A stretch of DNA of 64,000 bases from JBLIRR01 sp049472395 (GTDB taxonomy: Bacteria > SZUA-182 > DTGQ01 > JBLIRR01), in NCBI GenBank assembly GCA_049472395.1, contig JBLIRR010000036.1, positions 1-64,000 of the forward strand, given 5' to 3'. Shown piece by piece: positions 54,692 to 63,927 of this stretch. The translations under genes and the position numbers were made by a program. The notes under the pieces were generated by a model. The model searched no databases and was not told the origin of the DNA. It saw only the letters and a list, made by a program, of their open reading frames with translations. Numbering within the stretch: position 1 is the stretch's first letter; each line of letters starts with the position of its first letter.

Positions 54692-55309
54692 ATGATGAAA
54701 GATTTTCTTGATTTTCTGAATCAATGTATTAAAAATGATGAATATGCGTGGGATACATTTGTAAAAAAGTATAGCATGTTTATGATACATTCCATAAGAA
54801 AGGCTCTTATAAAATACAACTTTCAGAATCAAGATAATGAGATTGAAGAGATTTTACATAGAATCTTTGTAACTCTTTTGGATAAAAATTGTAGAAGGCT
54901 TAAAAACTTTAGAGGCGAGGATGAATATTCCTTTCTTGCGTATCTGAAAAAGATTTGTTTTCATTATGCCATTGATTATCTGAGAGCGCAGAGAAATCAT
55001 GTAGAGCTGGAAAAAGTCTCTTGTTATCTCTCAGAAACCGGCAAGGATACCATGGTGATTAATAAAATAGACCGGGAACATTTAAGAAACATATTTCTCA
55101 CCATAAAAGATGATCTTCCTGAAAGACATAAGTATATGTTTTGTCTAATTTATGAAGAAGGGTGGAAATTAAAGGATATAGCGCATATAATGAATTTGAC
55201 CCCTAATGCCACTCATCAGCTTAAGACTCGTGTAATGAATAATGTCATTAAAATAGCAAAAAAGAATAATATGTATGATCAGTTGAAATACTGGCCCTGC
55301 TTAAATTAA
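54692..55309 (+). CDS. ECF-type sigma factor-like protein
   Basis: 205 aa. Region 2 is recognisable in AWDTFVKKYSMFMIHSIRKA and FLAYLKKICFHYAIDYLRAQ; region 4 in RHKYMFCLIYEEGWKLKDIA then HIMNLTPNATHQLKTRV, a helix-turn-helix. There is a short linker and no membrane segment. It directs RNA polymerase to a small regulon; no anti-sigma gene is adjacent. AGGATAAAAG lies just before the ATG. It converges with the YeeE genes. Confidence 0.82.
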   Translation: MMKDFLDFLNQCIKNDEYAWDTFVKKYSMFMIHSIRKALIKYNFQNQDNEIEEILHRIFVTLLDKNCRRLKNFRGEDEYSFLAYLKKICFHYAIDYLRAQRNHVELEKVSCYLSETGKDTMVINKIDREHLRNIFLTIKDDLPERHKYMFCLIYEEGWKLKDIAHIMNLTPNATHQLKTRVMNNVIKIAKKNNMYDQLKYWPCLN

Positions 55310-55368
55310 TTTTGTGACCTACATCTGACATCTGTATATTTTTACGTATATAATATATGCAGCTCATT

Positions 55369-55896
55369 TCACAGCCCCTTCTTTTCAAACCAGAGGAATA
55401 ATAAAATTATTCCTACAATAATGACAGTTATAATAATCCAATGATTTAATCCAAGAATTCCTGATAGAGTAATTTTCCCAAAATTTCCCCAGGTGAGCAC
55501 TGTTTTTTTCATAAAAGGATAAAATTCAGCAAAAATACCTGCTCCAACAAGCATCCCTGCTATCCCCCATACGGCATCCCATCTTCCTTCACCCAATGCG
55601 CCCGCAGACGTCGTCGGACAATATCCGAGTAATGCCCATCCTGCCCCAAAGATTAATCCACCTAAAATGTTTGCCCCCAAAACAGTACCTTTTATATTTA
55701 ATGTAACAAGACCGAAATCATATAATAAATAAATTCCAGCCATCCCAACTGCGATGCCTGAGAGCATAAATTTAATTATAGTCATGTCAATTAATCGAAG
55801 AAGGCCAAGTTGTTTATCATAGCGAATTACCCTACCCTTTTGCATTAAAAAGCCGAATAAAATTCCTGTAATTAACCCATAAATGAGGATTTTCAT
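55369..55896 (-). CDS. YeeE/YedE-family transporter, second half-protein
   Basis: 175 aa with five or so membrane helices. GYCPTTSAGALGEGRWDA near residue 96 carries the family's conserved Cys. Sequence and length fit one half of the YeeE/YedE (TsuA-type, Sulf_transp) fold, which takes up thiosulfate or related sulfur or selenium species through a line of Cys residues. The ATG overlaps the stop of the other half (ATGA), so both are made together and probably form one transporter. Confidence 0.88.
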   Translation of the reverse strand: MKILIYGLITGILFGFLMQKGRVIRYDKQLGLLRLIDMTIIKFMLSGIAVGMAGIYLLYDFGLVTLNIKGTVLGANILGGLIFGAGWALLGYCPTTSAGALGEGRWDAVWGIAGMLVGAGIFAEFYPFMKKTVLTWGNFGKITLSGILGLNHWIIITVIIVGIILLFLWFEKKGL

Positions 55897-56414
55897 GACA
55901 GATTACCTCCTTTAAAAATAATTCTGGCAACAACAATACCTCCTATAAAAAAGCAGATGAGGGAAATATACCCACTTACGGCTAGCTGAAGCGTCCCGCT
56001 CAGTCCATGGCCGCTTGGTCACCCTCCGGCAAGGCGAGCGCCAAAGATTGCTATAACTCCACCAATAAAGGCAATAAGAGCGCGTTTTGTCATACTAGTG
56101 CCAAAACGTTTTTCCCACATTGAAGGAATTGCTTGAAGTTTAAAACTCTTCGAGGTTATTGATGAGATGAAGGCCCCTATTAATACGCCGATAACAAACA
56201 TGAATTGCCAATCTATCTTAGGTACTGTCTTTTGAAAATAGGCCATATTTTCAACCCGCGAGGGAGAAAAAAGTCTTTCAAGCAATCCTGCCGATCTCAC
56301 AAAGGTGGTTGAGGCTCCGAAATATTTTCCGGCAATTACTACCGAAAGCACAAGCACGACGCCACTTAAGGCACCTGCGATGTAAGGATTCCATCCTTTT
56401 TCTTCACTATTCAT
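55893..56414 (-). CDS. YeeE/YedE-family transporter, first half-protein; probable selenoprotein
   Basis: Read with UGA at 56019-56021 as selenocysteine the protein is 173 aa. Residues 1-131 end in FGARLAGG; after the UGA the frame continues PSGHGLSGTLQLAVSGYISL and on to a second membrane segment and GGNLS. In relatives the same place reads GARLAGGC(T/P)SGHG(I/L)SG, so the UGA stands exactly at the conserved Cys of the transport pathway. The frame stays open for 41 codons and ends in the ATGA overlap with the partner gene. A hairpin with a GGA loop follows the UGA at the distance bacterial SECIS elements need. The alternative is a nonsense mutation (TGC to TGA), but nothing else is decayed. 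Start with GGAGGAAGGAG a few bases upstream. Confidence 0.72.
55986..56003 (-). promoter_or_regulatory. Candidate bacterial SECIS hairpin after the in-frame UGA
   Basis: On the minus strand CTGAGCG-GGA-CGCTTCAG folds into a seven-pair stem with one bulged T. The GGA loop begins 23 bases after the UGA. Bacterial SECIS elements lie directly downstream of the UGA within the coding sequence, with a G-containing loop about 16-37 bases away. Sequence conservation of such hairpins is low, so folding and position are the only support. Confidence 0.5.
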
Positions 56415-56478
56415 TTCTCCTTCCTCCTCTGTTTAGTCCATAAAATATCTCTGAGACCAGAGACTTCATTGCCATTCC

Positions 56479-57318
56479 CTATTCGATTTCCTTTTTCTTC
56501 TCATGAGGTGTGTAGCGTATTTGCACTCCTTCCCCGAACCATACAACGCGTTGCGGAAAGGGAATTTCGATTCCCTCTTGTTCCAGTGTCTTCTTAATAA
56601 TCCATAAAAGTTTTGTTTTTACACCATACCACTCTGTAGCCGGTGCCCAAATCCTCACTACGATATTTACGGAATTGTCGCCAAGGTTATCTACAAAAAC
56701 CTGAGGCTCCGGACTGATAAGGGCAAAGGGCTGCTCTTTGATGAGGTCTTTTATAATTTTAATAGCCTTATCCGCATCATCTGAATAGCGGATACCCACA
56801 ACATATTCAAATCTCCTTATAATATTAGCCCCAAAATTTGTAATAGTGGCAGTAAAGACCTTTTGATTGGGAATCCTGAGATAAAGCCCGTCAAATGTTC
56901 GCAAAGCAGTAGACATAATCTCAATATTCTCAACGATCCCGACTGACCCATCAATATTCACTGCATTGCCTATTTTTATAGGCCGTTCAATGAATAAAAA
57001 AATACCGGAAATGAGATTTGCCACAATACTCTGGCTCGCAAATCCTATTGCCAGCCCGACAACCCCTCCCGCAACCATCAAGCCTGAAAGCTTCACGCCA
57101 ACCATCGGCAGGATGGTAATAAGAGTGGTCACAATTATAGAATAGTAGATGATTTTGAGAAGAATCTCTATATGCTCTTTATTTATTTTTTCTTTAAGAA
57201 ATTTTCTCAGATAAAGGCACAGGACTTTCGCCAAGGTGAGTGCAATGAGAAAAAAGAGAGCAGCGATAATAAGGTTACCTAATGTCACTGTTCCATAGAT
57301 GACTTTTCCCAAGATCAT
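56479..57318 (-). CDS. MscS-family mechanosensitive channel
   Basis: 279 aa with three N-terminal membrane helices, the last of which is Gly/Ala-rich (VVGLAIGFASQSIVANLISG) and lines the pore in MscS. The beta domain begins FIERPIKIGNAVNIDGSVG. The channel opens on membrane tension. The start overlaps the stop of the DUF432 gene by four bases. Confidence 0.92.
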   Translation of the reverse strand: MILGKVIYGTVTLGNLIIAALFFLIALTLAKVLCLYLRKFLKEKINKEHIEILLKIIYYSIIVTTLITILPMVGVKLSGLMVAGGVVGLAIGFASQSIVANLISGIFLFIERPIKIGNAVNIDGSVGIVENIEIMSTALRTFDGLYLRIPNQKVFTATITNFGANIIRRFEYVVGIRYSDDADKAIKIIKDLIKEQPFALISPEPQVFVDNLGDNSVNIVVRIWAPATEWYGVKTKLLWIIKKTLEQEGIEIPFPQRVVWFGEGVQIRYTPHEKKKEIE

Positions 57319-58022
57319 ATGCCAAATTCCATGACAAACTTGGTTGAAGATATGGCAAGTTTCCTTGATGTGTAAACTTCCAAAGACTTTTCTTGCCCCG
57401 CCTTCAGAGGAGTATCTTCAAAATCAGTTTCACCCAATTCTGCGTTTTTAAGCTTTAACGATGCCTTCATGGAAACTATTGTAGAATCATAATAGATTTT
57501 CATCCCATAGGCATTGAAGATGATCTTTTTTACCTCAGCCCAGTCGGAATTGGAATTGAAGATATGCAACTCTATAATCCCCTGGTGAGAAGAATTAAGA
57601 GCAGGCGGGCTTGAATATACCTCACTTTTATAATATTTGCATAAAAGACCATTTTTAGGGTCCCCATACAAGGTAAATTTCTGCTTTACAAGGCTTAAAA
57701 TATCAAGGAGCTGGTAGTTCCCGTTGGATACAATAAATACACCAATTTCTATAGGAAAGAGAAGATATATTGTCTTTGTTATTCTCGGTGCCAGCATGAG
57801 TACATTTTCAAGATCAATGTAAAGTAAAGAGGTGAGTGCTTTTGGCTTGTTTAAAGGTTCCACCGGATTGATAAGGACTTCCTCATGCTGTGGCATTACG
57901 ACTTTCGTGATCGTGTCATCAAGGGCTGTCCTGGTATATATGAATCCCAAATCATTTCTCTCAAAAGAAATAGAGAGACCCTCTTGCTCCATATGAAAAG
58001 GTAAATTATGGGTACCGTACAT
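57315..58022 (-). CDS. DUF432-family protein
   Basis: 235 aa, no signal peptide or membrane helix. MVYGTH-like start (MYGTHNLPF), LLYIDLENVLMLAPRITKTI, then PIEIGVF and FTLYGDPKNGLLCKYYKSEV fit the DUF432 family, best known from archaea and often placed next to MscS genes. Function unknown; the four-base overlap with the channel gene suggests it modulates or accompanies the channel. Confidence 0.75.
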   Translation of the reverse strand: MYGTHNLPFHMEQEGLSISFERNDLGFIYTRTALDDTITKVVMPQHEEVLINPVEPLNKPKALTSLLYIDLENVLMLAPRITKTIYLLFPIEIGVFIVSNGNYQLLDILSLVKQKFTLYGDPKNGLLCKYYKSEVYSSPPALNSSHQGIIELHIFNSNSDWAEVKKIIFNAYGMKIYYDSTIVSMKASLKLKNAELGETDFEDTPLKAGQEKSLEVYTSRKLAISSTKFVMEFGI

Positions 58023-58292
58023 CTGCCCTTATTCCTAATCTAAACTGAAACTTCTTCTGCCAATATGCTGATTTAAAAAGCCCATGCCGTATAATATATC
58101 GAAAACAGTTTAATTTTGTCAATAGAGAAGTAAAAGCTGCAACTGGTCAAAATTATTGCTGAAATCCATAATTATAAACTGTAAAGGATTCCTTTTTACT
58201 ATACTTTAAAAAAGTTATCCGTCACCTGCCCTGAAGATCCGGAAGTCATCTCTCCTTTATTTAATTAAACTCTCATTCTTCTTCCAGCAATT
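58023..58292. other. Gap upstream of the DUF432 gene
   Basis: AT-rich, 270 bases; contains the likely promoter of the DUF432-MscS pair. No gene or strong hairpin is seen. Confidence 0.4.
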
Positions 58293-58796
58293 CTAATAAT
58301 ATCTCGGGTATACAATATCGACTAAAAAATCATACCCTACAAAGAAATCTCCATTCACTGTCACTCCACTTACTTCAAGATCAATACTATCCTTCGTGAT
58401 CGCTTCCATCCTTAACAAATCAGGCAGATGGAAAAACAGGACCAAATCAGGAGCGCCATCTTCATCCATATCCTTTTTTCTCGCATATATGGGTTTTGCC
58501 TTCTTAATAGATACGGGATCCCCAAATTCTATAGTGTTAATGTTAATATCTTGAATTTTAAAATAATCCGAACCATACACTATCACCTTTAATATACCCC
58601 TGCCGCTATAATTAAGAGGAGCATCCACACTTTCCAATCTTATATCAATATCTACCTCGATCACTTTGCCTAAAGCACTTGAATGATATGAGGCTATTAC
58701 CAGAAAAGATAAAATCATCACTCTGGCTATCTTCCTTATGAGTTCGTTTCTTATTATATATAAAGCTTTTATCATCATATCCCCCTTTTTCCCCAA
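58293..58796 (-). CDS. Secreted protein with a calcium-loop-like segment
   Basis: 167 aa; a signal peptide or membrane anchor spans about residues 16-43. The mature part is beta-rich, and KKDMDEDGAPDLVLFFHLPD near residue 107 has the D-x-D-x-D-G loop followed by DLV-x-x-F that is common in bacterial surface domains (V-x-GS-(D/E)-x-F-(D/K)-V, then D-x-(N/D)-x-D-G-x-x-DLVL-x-F). The long open frame has an ATG (58796) and internal ATGs at 58784-58778 that may be the true start. Function unknown. Confidence 0.65.
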   Translation of the reverse strand: MGKKGDMMIKALYIIRNELIRKIARVMILSFLVIASYHSSALGKVIEVDIDIRLESVDAPLNYSGRGILKVIVYGSDYFKIQDININTIEFGDPVSIKKAKPIYARKKDMDEDGAPDLVLFFHLPDLLRMEAITKDSIDLEVSGVTVNGDFFVGYDFLVDIVYPRYY

Positions 58797-58867
58797 TTTT
58801 ATTATACTTTCACAACAATTCTAATTTTGGACAAATATTTTCTGGCTTGCATGCACAATCGTCAAAA

Positions 58868-59572
58868 TTAGAATTGCTGTTCTTCTTCCCATTCCTTGGC
58901 CGGACCAAGCTTCAACTTTAAATTCTTAATTCCCTGGCCAAGGCTTTTCATCGCTCCTCCAAGCTTCTTAGGGCCCCACGTTGCACCATCTATAACCTTT
59001 CTGGCTAATGAGCGGGACTCCCTTACAGATGCAACATCAACTTTTTCCATTTTTTCATCAAGCCAGAAAGCCGCGGCTAAAAAATGCTCAGCTGCAACAT
59101 CGGTAGCATATGCGCTTTTTTCAAAATCCTTCTTAGCTTCGTATTCCATAGCCTTTTGGTAATGGTGCCGGACGAGCGCAAACTCTGTTCTTGCAAAGGC
59201 ATCCTCAAGGTCTGCGCCAGTAAATAAAGATCCTTTCTCGACAGCCTTTGCCAATTTCTTCAATCTGTTTGAGTAAAACATAAGGTCCTTTTTTTCTTCG
59301 CCTGTAGACCGAGGTATTTCCAGTTTAATAATTGCAGCGCCTTTGCGAATATTAAGAGCTGCATCTTCAAGATCTCCCTTAAGGAAACATTCACGGGCAT
59401 CCAGGAAATACCCAAAGGGTTCATCCCTAAAAACAAGCCATATCTCATCAACGATGGGAGAAGAAACCTCCTCTGCCGACACTTTTTCTTCCGCTTTGCC
59501 CCAGGGTGATAAAAGACCGGCTATAATGAAGAATAATACAGGGAAGATTTTACATCGTCGCTTGTTAAACAT
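58868..59572 (-). CDS. Exported helical protein, family unknown
   Basis: 234 aa with a signal peptide (about 27 residues, cut after GKA). The rest is predicted helical by its Ala/Glu/Lys pattern: FLDARECFLKGDLEDAALNI, HYQKAMEYEAKKDFEKSAYA look like TPR-type helical pairs. The end has a Lys-rich, then Glu-rich stretch (KEWEEEQQF). TACCTCC-type GGAGGTAAAAAGTC lies before the start. I do not recognise the family. Confidence 0.6.
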   Translation of the reverse strand: MFNKRRCKIFPVLFFIIAGLLSPWGKAEEKVSAEEVSSPIVDEIWLVFRDEPFGYFLDARECFLKGDLEDAALNIRKGAAIIKLEIPRSTGEEKKDLMFYSNRLKKLAKAVEKGSLFTGADLEDAFARTEFALVRHHYQKAMEYEAKKDFEKSAYATDVAAEHFLAAAFWLDEKMEKVDVASVRESRSLARKVIDGATWGPKKLGGAMKSLGQGIKNLKLKLGPAKEWEEEQQF

Positions 59573-59779
59573 GACTTTTTACCTCCTGCCAACTCTTTTG
59601 CCTTTATATTTTAATCCATAAGTATGATTTTTATTTTTTTACATTAGTATTATGTTTAAATAATAGACTTGGAGTGTTAAATGAAGATTAAAAGAATATT
59701 AAAATATGATTAAAAACAAATTAAAAAATATTAATTTGCGATTTTAGAAAAATGCAGGCACAATGAATAAAAATGCTAT
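59573..59779. other. AT-rich gap
   Basis: Promoter region of the exported helical protein and non-coding sequence; nothing else is seen. Confidence 0.4.
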
Positions 59780-60118
59780 TGATTATGAAAATCCACCTAT
59801 TGACTTATACATATCGTCAATTATTTTTGTCGAAATTTCAGCCATGGCATGACTCATCGCCTCCGCCAGGCCCTGGGGATTTTTATATGGGCATAACTTT
59901 TGGGCCCTGTAAGCCCTTTGAAAAATGATTCTACCTTCGTTACCTTTCGCAAGCATGGTGATTCATTTACGGATCCTTTCAATACATAGTTAGTGGGGAC
60001 CGGGCTTTCATACGTATAATTTAATAGAGAGAGACCATCTTGTAGTTTATCGTCATAGTTTACCAGCTGGAATTGACCACTCCTTTGTACAATAATCTTT
60101 TTTAGTTATACTCAATCT
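59780..60118 (-). pseudogene. Frameshifted remnant of an unidentified gene
   Basis: One frame reads GQFQLVNYDDKLQDGLSLLN, then YESPVPTNYVLKGS and VESFFKGLTGPKSYAHIK; after a frameshift near 59880 another continues PQGLAEAMSHAMAEISTKII then DDMYKSIGGFS and stop. The two parts fit end to end. It resembles small periplasmic lipoproteins of transport systems, but I cannot name the family. Confidence 0.45.
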
Positions 60119-60154
60119 TTATTTTTATTATTAGCCTGATAATGGCTTATTAGG

Positions 60155-60784
60155 TTAAAATATTTTTAAAAAATCTAATAATGGATAGTAAGACAATAAT
60201 TCTAGTATAACAGTAGCAACTACAGATGTAATAAAGGCACGATATTCTCGATTTTTTATCCATTGTGCCAATGACCATTTTGATTTTATTTTTGGTATTT
60301 TTTTAGGGAAAAAAATTGTAGTTTGCCTTGTATATTCCATCCATTGCTCACCATATTTTTTTGCTAAAAAGCTTTCTTCCTCAAGGATTTTGGGGAAATA
60401 TATGAAAAGAAATAGGGCAAAAATTACCCAGATATTTTCTTTGTCTGCAAGTATCTTACAAAAACCTAGAGCCATAAAAAATGACCCTGCATATAATGGA
60501 TGTCTTGTTAAAGAATACGGTCCTGATGTAGCTAATTTTTCCCTTTTATAAATAATCCCTGCTGCCCAGGATCTAAGCCCAATCCCAATTATAATAAGTA
60601 TTAAACCAAATAATCCGACGATATCTTTAAACCTAAACAAATGGTGAGGCCGCATTCCTTCAAATAGTAAATCCTCACAAAGAAGTGTTCCAAAAATTAT
60701 AAATGATATTCGAATACGATTGCGCAATATAAAATTAATAAATTTTTGTAATGTTGGTTCATTATCCATAGTGAATATTTGCAT
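60155..60784 (-). CDS. Isoprenylcysteine carboxyl methyltransferase-family membrane protein
   Basis: 209 aa with four or five membrane helices. LATSGPYSLTRHPLYAGSFF near residue 86 carries the R-H-P-x-Y-x-G SAM-binding motif and EEESFLAKKYGEQWMEY near 138 the second conserved block of the ICMT/PEMT superfamily. Bacterial members methylate lipids or unknown membrane substrates. The C-terminal extension forms a last membrane helix. No related neighbours. Confidence 0.85.
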   Translation of the reverse strand: MQIFTMDNEPTLQKFINFILRNRIRISFIIFGTLLCEDLLFEGMRPHHLFRFKDIVGLFGLILIIIGIGLRSWAAGIIYKREKLATSGPYSLTRHPLYAGSFFMALGFCKILADKENIWVIFALFLFIYFPKILEEESFLAKKYGEQWMEYTRQTTIFFPKKIPKIKSKWSLAQWIKNREYRAFITSVVATVILELLSYYPLLDFLKIF

Positions 60785-61242
60785 TTATTACATTCCCTGT
60801 TTATTATCCGACACATAAACCAAAAAAGAAGTGGTTAATCGTTATGATTTTAGAAACCAAGATAAATACCAAGTCCATAATATCCTATCATATCCTTATA
60901 AAATTGCTCATATGGAGCATACCCCTTATACCATCTTGGATTTTTTCTCTTCGATTTATTCCCTCCTCCTTCTGCGACATGAATGGCTTTCAGGGGAGAT
61001 TGGCTTTATTTCTTGAAGCTTTATATAAACAAGTGTATGTATATTCATCAGGGCTATGAGGAATAATACAAGAAGATTTTTACATCTCGGGTGCTTCATA
61101 TTCTCGTACCTCTTATTAAAATGTTCTTGTTATGAGTATTATAGCTATGGAAAATCTGTTCTGCAAGAAATCACCAGAGGATGAATGCTGGGCTGACTAC
61201 CTGGAATCCCTTTTGACCGAAAAACCCCCTGATCATCCTGCT
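60785..61242. other. Region without a supported gene
   Basis: About 460 bases. Only short frames are present, such as 36 codons at 61148-61258 (MENLFCKKSPEDECWADYLE...), without a ribosome binding site or a family I know. Probably decayed sequence at the end of the PQQ-type remnant. Confidence 0.35.
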
Positions 61243-61850
61243 TCAGGAGCTTTCTGAGTCAGCTTGTGAAATAGTATATAGGGGAAATAGAAAAAATCGC
61301 GAATCCCTGCCACATTGGATATAAACGGCATAGATATTCTTATTCTTACTTCCTATATAAATAACACCATCCTCTCCCACAGCAGGTGAGCTCCATAGTT
61401 GCCCGATGCTCCCCTCCTGTGGACAGGTCTATTTAAGAACTGATGCAGGATCATCTTTATCATAGGATTGTTCGTCATACAAAAAAGCATAGAGTTTTCC
61501 ATCCAGGGAACCGACATAGACGATGGTCCGATCATCTGATAGGGCGGGAGACGAGATAAGTTTCCCCCCTGTTTTATATTTCCATTTTAATGTGAGGTCA
61601 GGATTTAATGCATACAGCGTATAGTCATTAATCCCTATATACATAGTACCATCAGGGCCTATGACAAGTGATGATTGCTCAGGGGCTTTTGTAGGAAAGG
61701 TTTTTGCTATATGGCCATTTTCCGAATTTATTGAATAAATAACGTTATCATCACTCCCTATATAGATCCTCCCATTATTTCCAATAGCCGGTGATGACGT
61801 AATTGAATTTAAAAAAGGTGATTTTGGTGAATTGACCCTTCCAGAGTTAT
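61243..61850 (-). pseudogene. PQQ-repeat propeller fragment with an in-frame stop
   Basis: Five blade-like segments can be read: SSPAIGNNGRIYIGSDDNVI, SLVIGPDGTMYIGINDYTLY, SSPALSDDRTIVYVGSLDGK, and after an in-frame TAG, SSPAVGEDGVIYIGSKNKNI. These are the SSPA(I/V)-x-x-(D/N)G-x-IY(I/V)G-S-x-(D/N) pattern of outer-surface PQQ-type propellers. The 5' end merges into the DUF502 gene in another frame, and a TAG near 61433 breaks the chain. Confidence 0.7.
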
Positions 61851-62318
61851 TTCATATACATACACGGCTACTGTGTCTTTTCCTCCTAACTCTTCAAGCA
61901 TATCCTCGAAATTATCACGTGTGACAAAACCGATGACGCGTATTCCTAAATCCCCAAGAGGAACCATTACCACTTTTCCAAGGCTCTCTCGCTCACCAAC
62001 GATGAAGTACTTTATTAAATCACGCACTGAACCATAGATAATCTTGACTAATGGTATTTGTTCTAAGAGAGACTCCCCCCATGTCCAAAATTTTTTCACG
62101 ATCCATGCGTTCATAAGTAGCCCTATTACAAAAATCAACATAATCCCAACAGCAAGCCCTATTCCCGGAAAGTACCGTTCTTTACCAATTAAAAGCTGTA
62201 CAAATGTGCCAAAGGCGATTTCAGATGTGCTCCCCAGCCAGTATAAAATGGCAATAGTCACACCAATCGGTAAGATAGTTACAAGTCCCTTAAAAAAAAT
62301 TTTACTCATTATCTTCAT
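61809..62318 (-). CDS. DUF502-family membrane protein, C-terminus replaced
   Basis: 169 aa. Two membrane helices (about 10-30 and 52-72) and EQIPLVKIIYGSVRDLIKYF near 88 followed by VVMVPLGDLGIRVIGFVTRD place it in DUF502. Members usually continue some 30 residues with a conserved PSPNP-x-x-G-type block; here the sequence leaves the family at about residue 152 and ends in residues read from the PQQ remnant. It may still be made but is probably damaged. The start overlaps the end of the EF-hand-protein copy by four bases. Confidence 0.7.
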   Translation of the reverse strand: MKIMSKIFFKGLVTILPIGVTIAILYWLGSTSEIAFGTFVQLLIGKERYFPGIGLAVGIMLIFVIGLLMNAWIVKKFWTWGESLLEQIPLVKIIYGSVRDLIKYFIVGERESLGKVVMVPLGDLGIRVIGFVTRDNFEDMLEELGGKDTVAVYVYEITLEGSIHQNHLF

Positions 62319-63697
62319 TGTAATAACTTCTCCTTTGTACTCTCACCGCGCATTTCTTCAGATCGAGGGAGGATCTCTATTTGTGGAATGGATTGTGTAT
62401 TTTTCATCCTGATACGCCTCATAATAGCTTTAGCTGCATAGTAGCTTCCCACGGCAAGGATACTCGCCGCAAGCCAGATAGCTACGATGCGGACCCATCG
62501 TCTCTCGGATATTCCACAGGAATTTTCCGGATAGGATGCACGATAAGTAAACTGGTGGCGTTGTTGGCGGCTAGGCCTCATGCTGAGATTAATAGCCCAC
62601 CCACCAGCTTCAAGAATGGGGCTTAAATCTTGACGGCGAAGCTTAATTATAGCCATAAGAGTGACAGGAATCCCTATGATTAGTGCCCCCCCAAGAAAGC
62701 CGAAGAAGGCCTGTGTGCGAGACATACCCGCCAGGGTTTTGGTAATAAAAGCAAATGCTGATCCAATGGCGGCTGCCGATACACTAAGCCCGACGAGAAG
62801 CCCTGCACCGATAGGCAACTTTCCTTGCCCTGCTTTCGCGGGAGCTGCTTGAAGGAGTTCATCAGTACGTTTCTGCAAATCTTTTTCGGTTGAGCCGGAT
62901 TATCCACCTTTAGTGCCAGGTTAAACCATCTGCCATCAATGACTACTGAACCCATCTCAAAAAGCGCTCTCCCCTTGGGTGAATAAAGCTGAGAAAAGCT
63001 TACAAAATTATTTGCCATAGGGATAAGATAAAGAGAGTAAAGCAGAAATTTTTCAAGGTCCCTGATTCCTTTGAGTGTTGCGGCCACCACTTGATCTTCT
63101 TTTATCAAGGCCATGACCTTACTGTGCATATCAGCGTGATAATAGGCCTTAAGCTTTTCCATAGCAAGGGATGCGACGCTTGTCCCTTTTCTTTGGGCAA
63201 GGTAATCCTCATAGGGAGCCATAGCTGATTGAACGCGCATCCACTCCCCCTCTGAAAGTGAATCTCCTATTTTTCCCAAAACAACCTTTAATACCTTCTC
63301 CTTGAGGGTGACTAGCCAAGTCCAATAAAAGGGATTGACAGGTTCCTCGGTAAGGGGAAGCTCCCCTGTTTCTGTTGGGTGTGCCAATGGTGCATTCGTA
63401 AGATATTTAGTGAGGGAGTCCATCTGTGCCAGATTTACCCCGTCAAGATCAGCCTGTTGCTTTCCTTCATAGGGCATAGCTCGTGAATCAAAGCGCACGA
63501 GCCGACACATGACAAAGAAAGCATCGATCTTTGAAGCATACAATTCCACATAAACAATGACAGCAGCCATAAAATCATTACTATTCTGCTCGGTAATGCC
63601 CTGTTTCCCGCTTAAATCTAATGTACCCCCCGTACATTTGATTACATCAATTATAAAGTCTTTTACTTCGCTATCCTGTGCTGCTTCAGGTATAATA
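62315..63697 (-). pseudogene. Decayed second copy of the EF-hand membrane protein
   Basis: Two frames match the 730-aa protein at 37093: 63697-62900 gives its middle (DFIIDVIKCTGGTLDLSGKQ, PFYWTWLVTLKEKVLKVVLG, GRWFNLALKVDNPAQ) and 62880-62315 its C-terminal membrane part (GLLVGLSVSAAAIGSAFAF and on). About 286 bases are deleted between two GAGCCGGA copies, causing the frame change at 62892-62899. A further in-frame deletion removes about 30 residues near 63550, and the N-terminal third including the EF-hand is gone. Its C-terminus here probably shows the original end that the intact copy lost. Confidence 0.85.
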
Positions 63698-63925
63698 TGG
63701 AAAATCTTAGAGGACCTTACATTTAAAGAGATAGCTGACTATTCCTTTTCGTTTGAGGATATGGATAAATATTTTATCAATTCTGAAACTGCCATGGAAA
63801 TGCAGATGAATAATTATATTTCATTCGGCATAAGTTATTTAATTGCGTATCAAAACACTCCGCCATCATCCGAGGTCAAACCTGCAGACAGAACGTTCTT
63901 GGTATCATTGATTATAGATTATTAG
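63698..63925 (+). pseudogene. 3' end of an unidentified gene
   Basis: About 75 codons (LTFKEIADYSFSFEDMDKYF, then MQMNNYISFGISYLIAYQNT and a stop at 63923-63925) joined directly to the end of the EF-hand-protein copy. No start codon with a ribosome binding site is seen except an internal ATG. The protein end is mixed helical. Family not recognised. Confidence 0.35.
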
Positions 63926-63927
63926 TT

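Noticed and set aside
61429..61436. In-frame TAG in the PQQ fragment as a pyrrolysine codon
   Set aside because: The gene is truncated at its start and merges with another gene, so decay explains the stop better; no pyl genes are seen.
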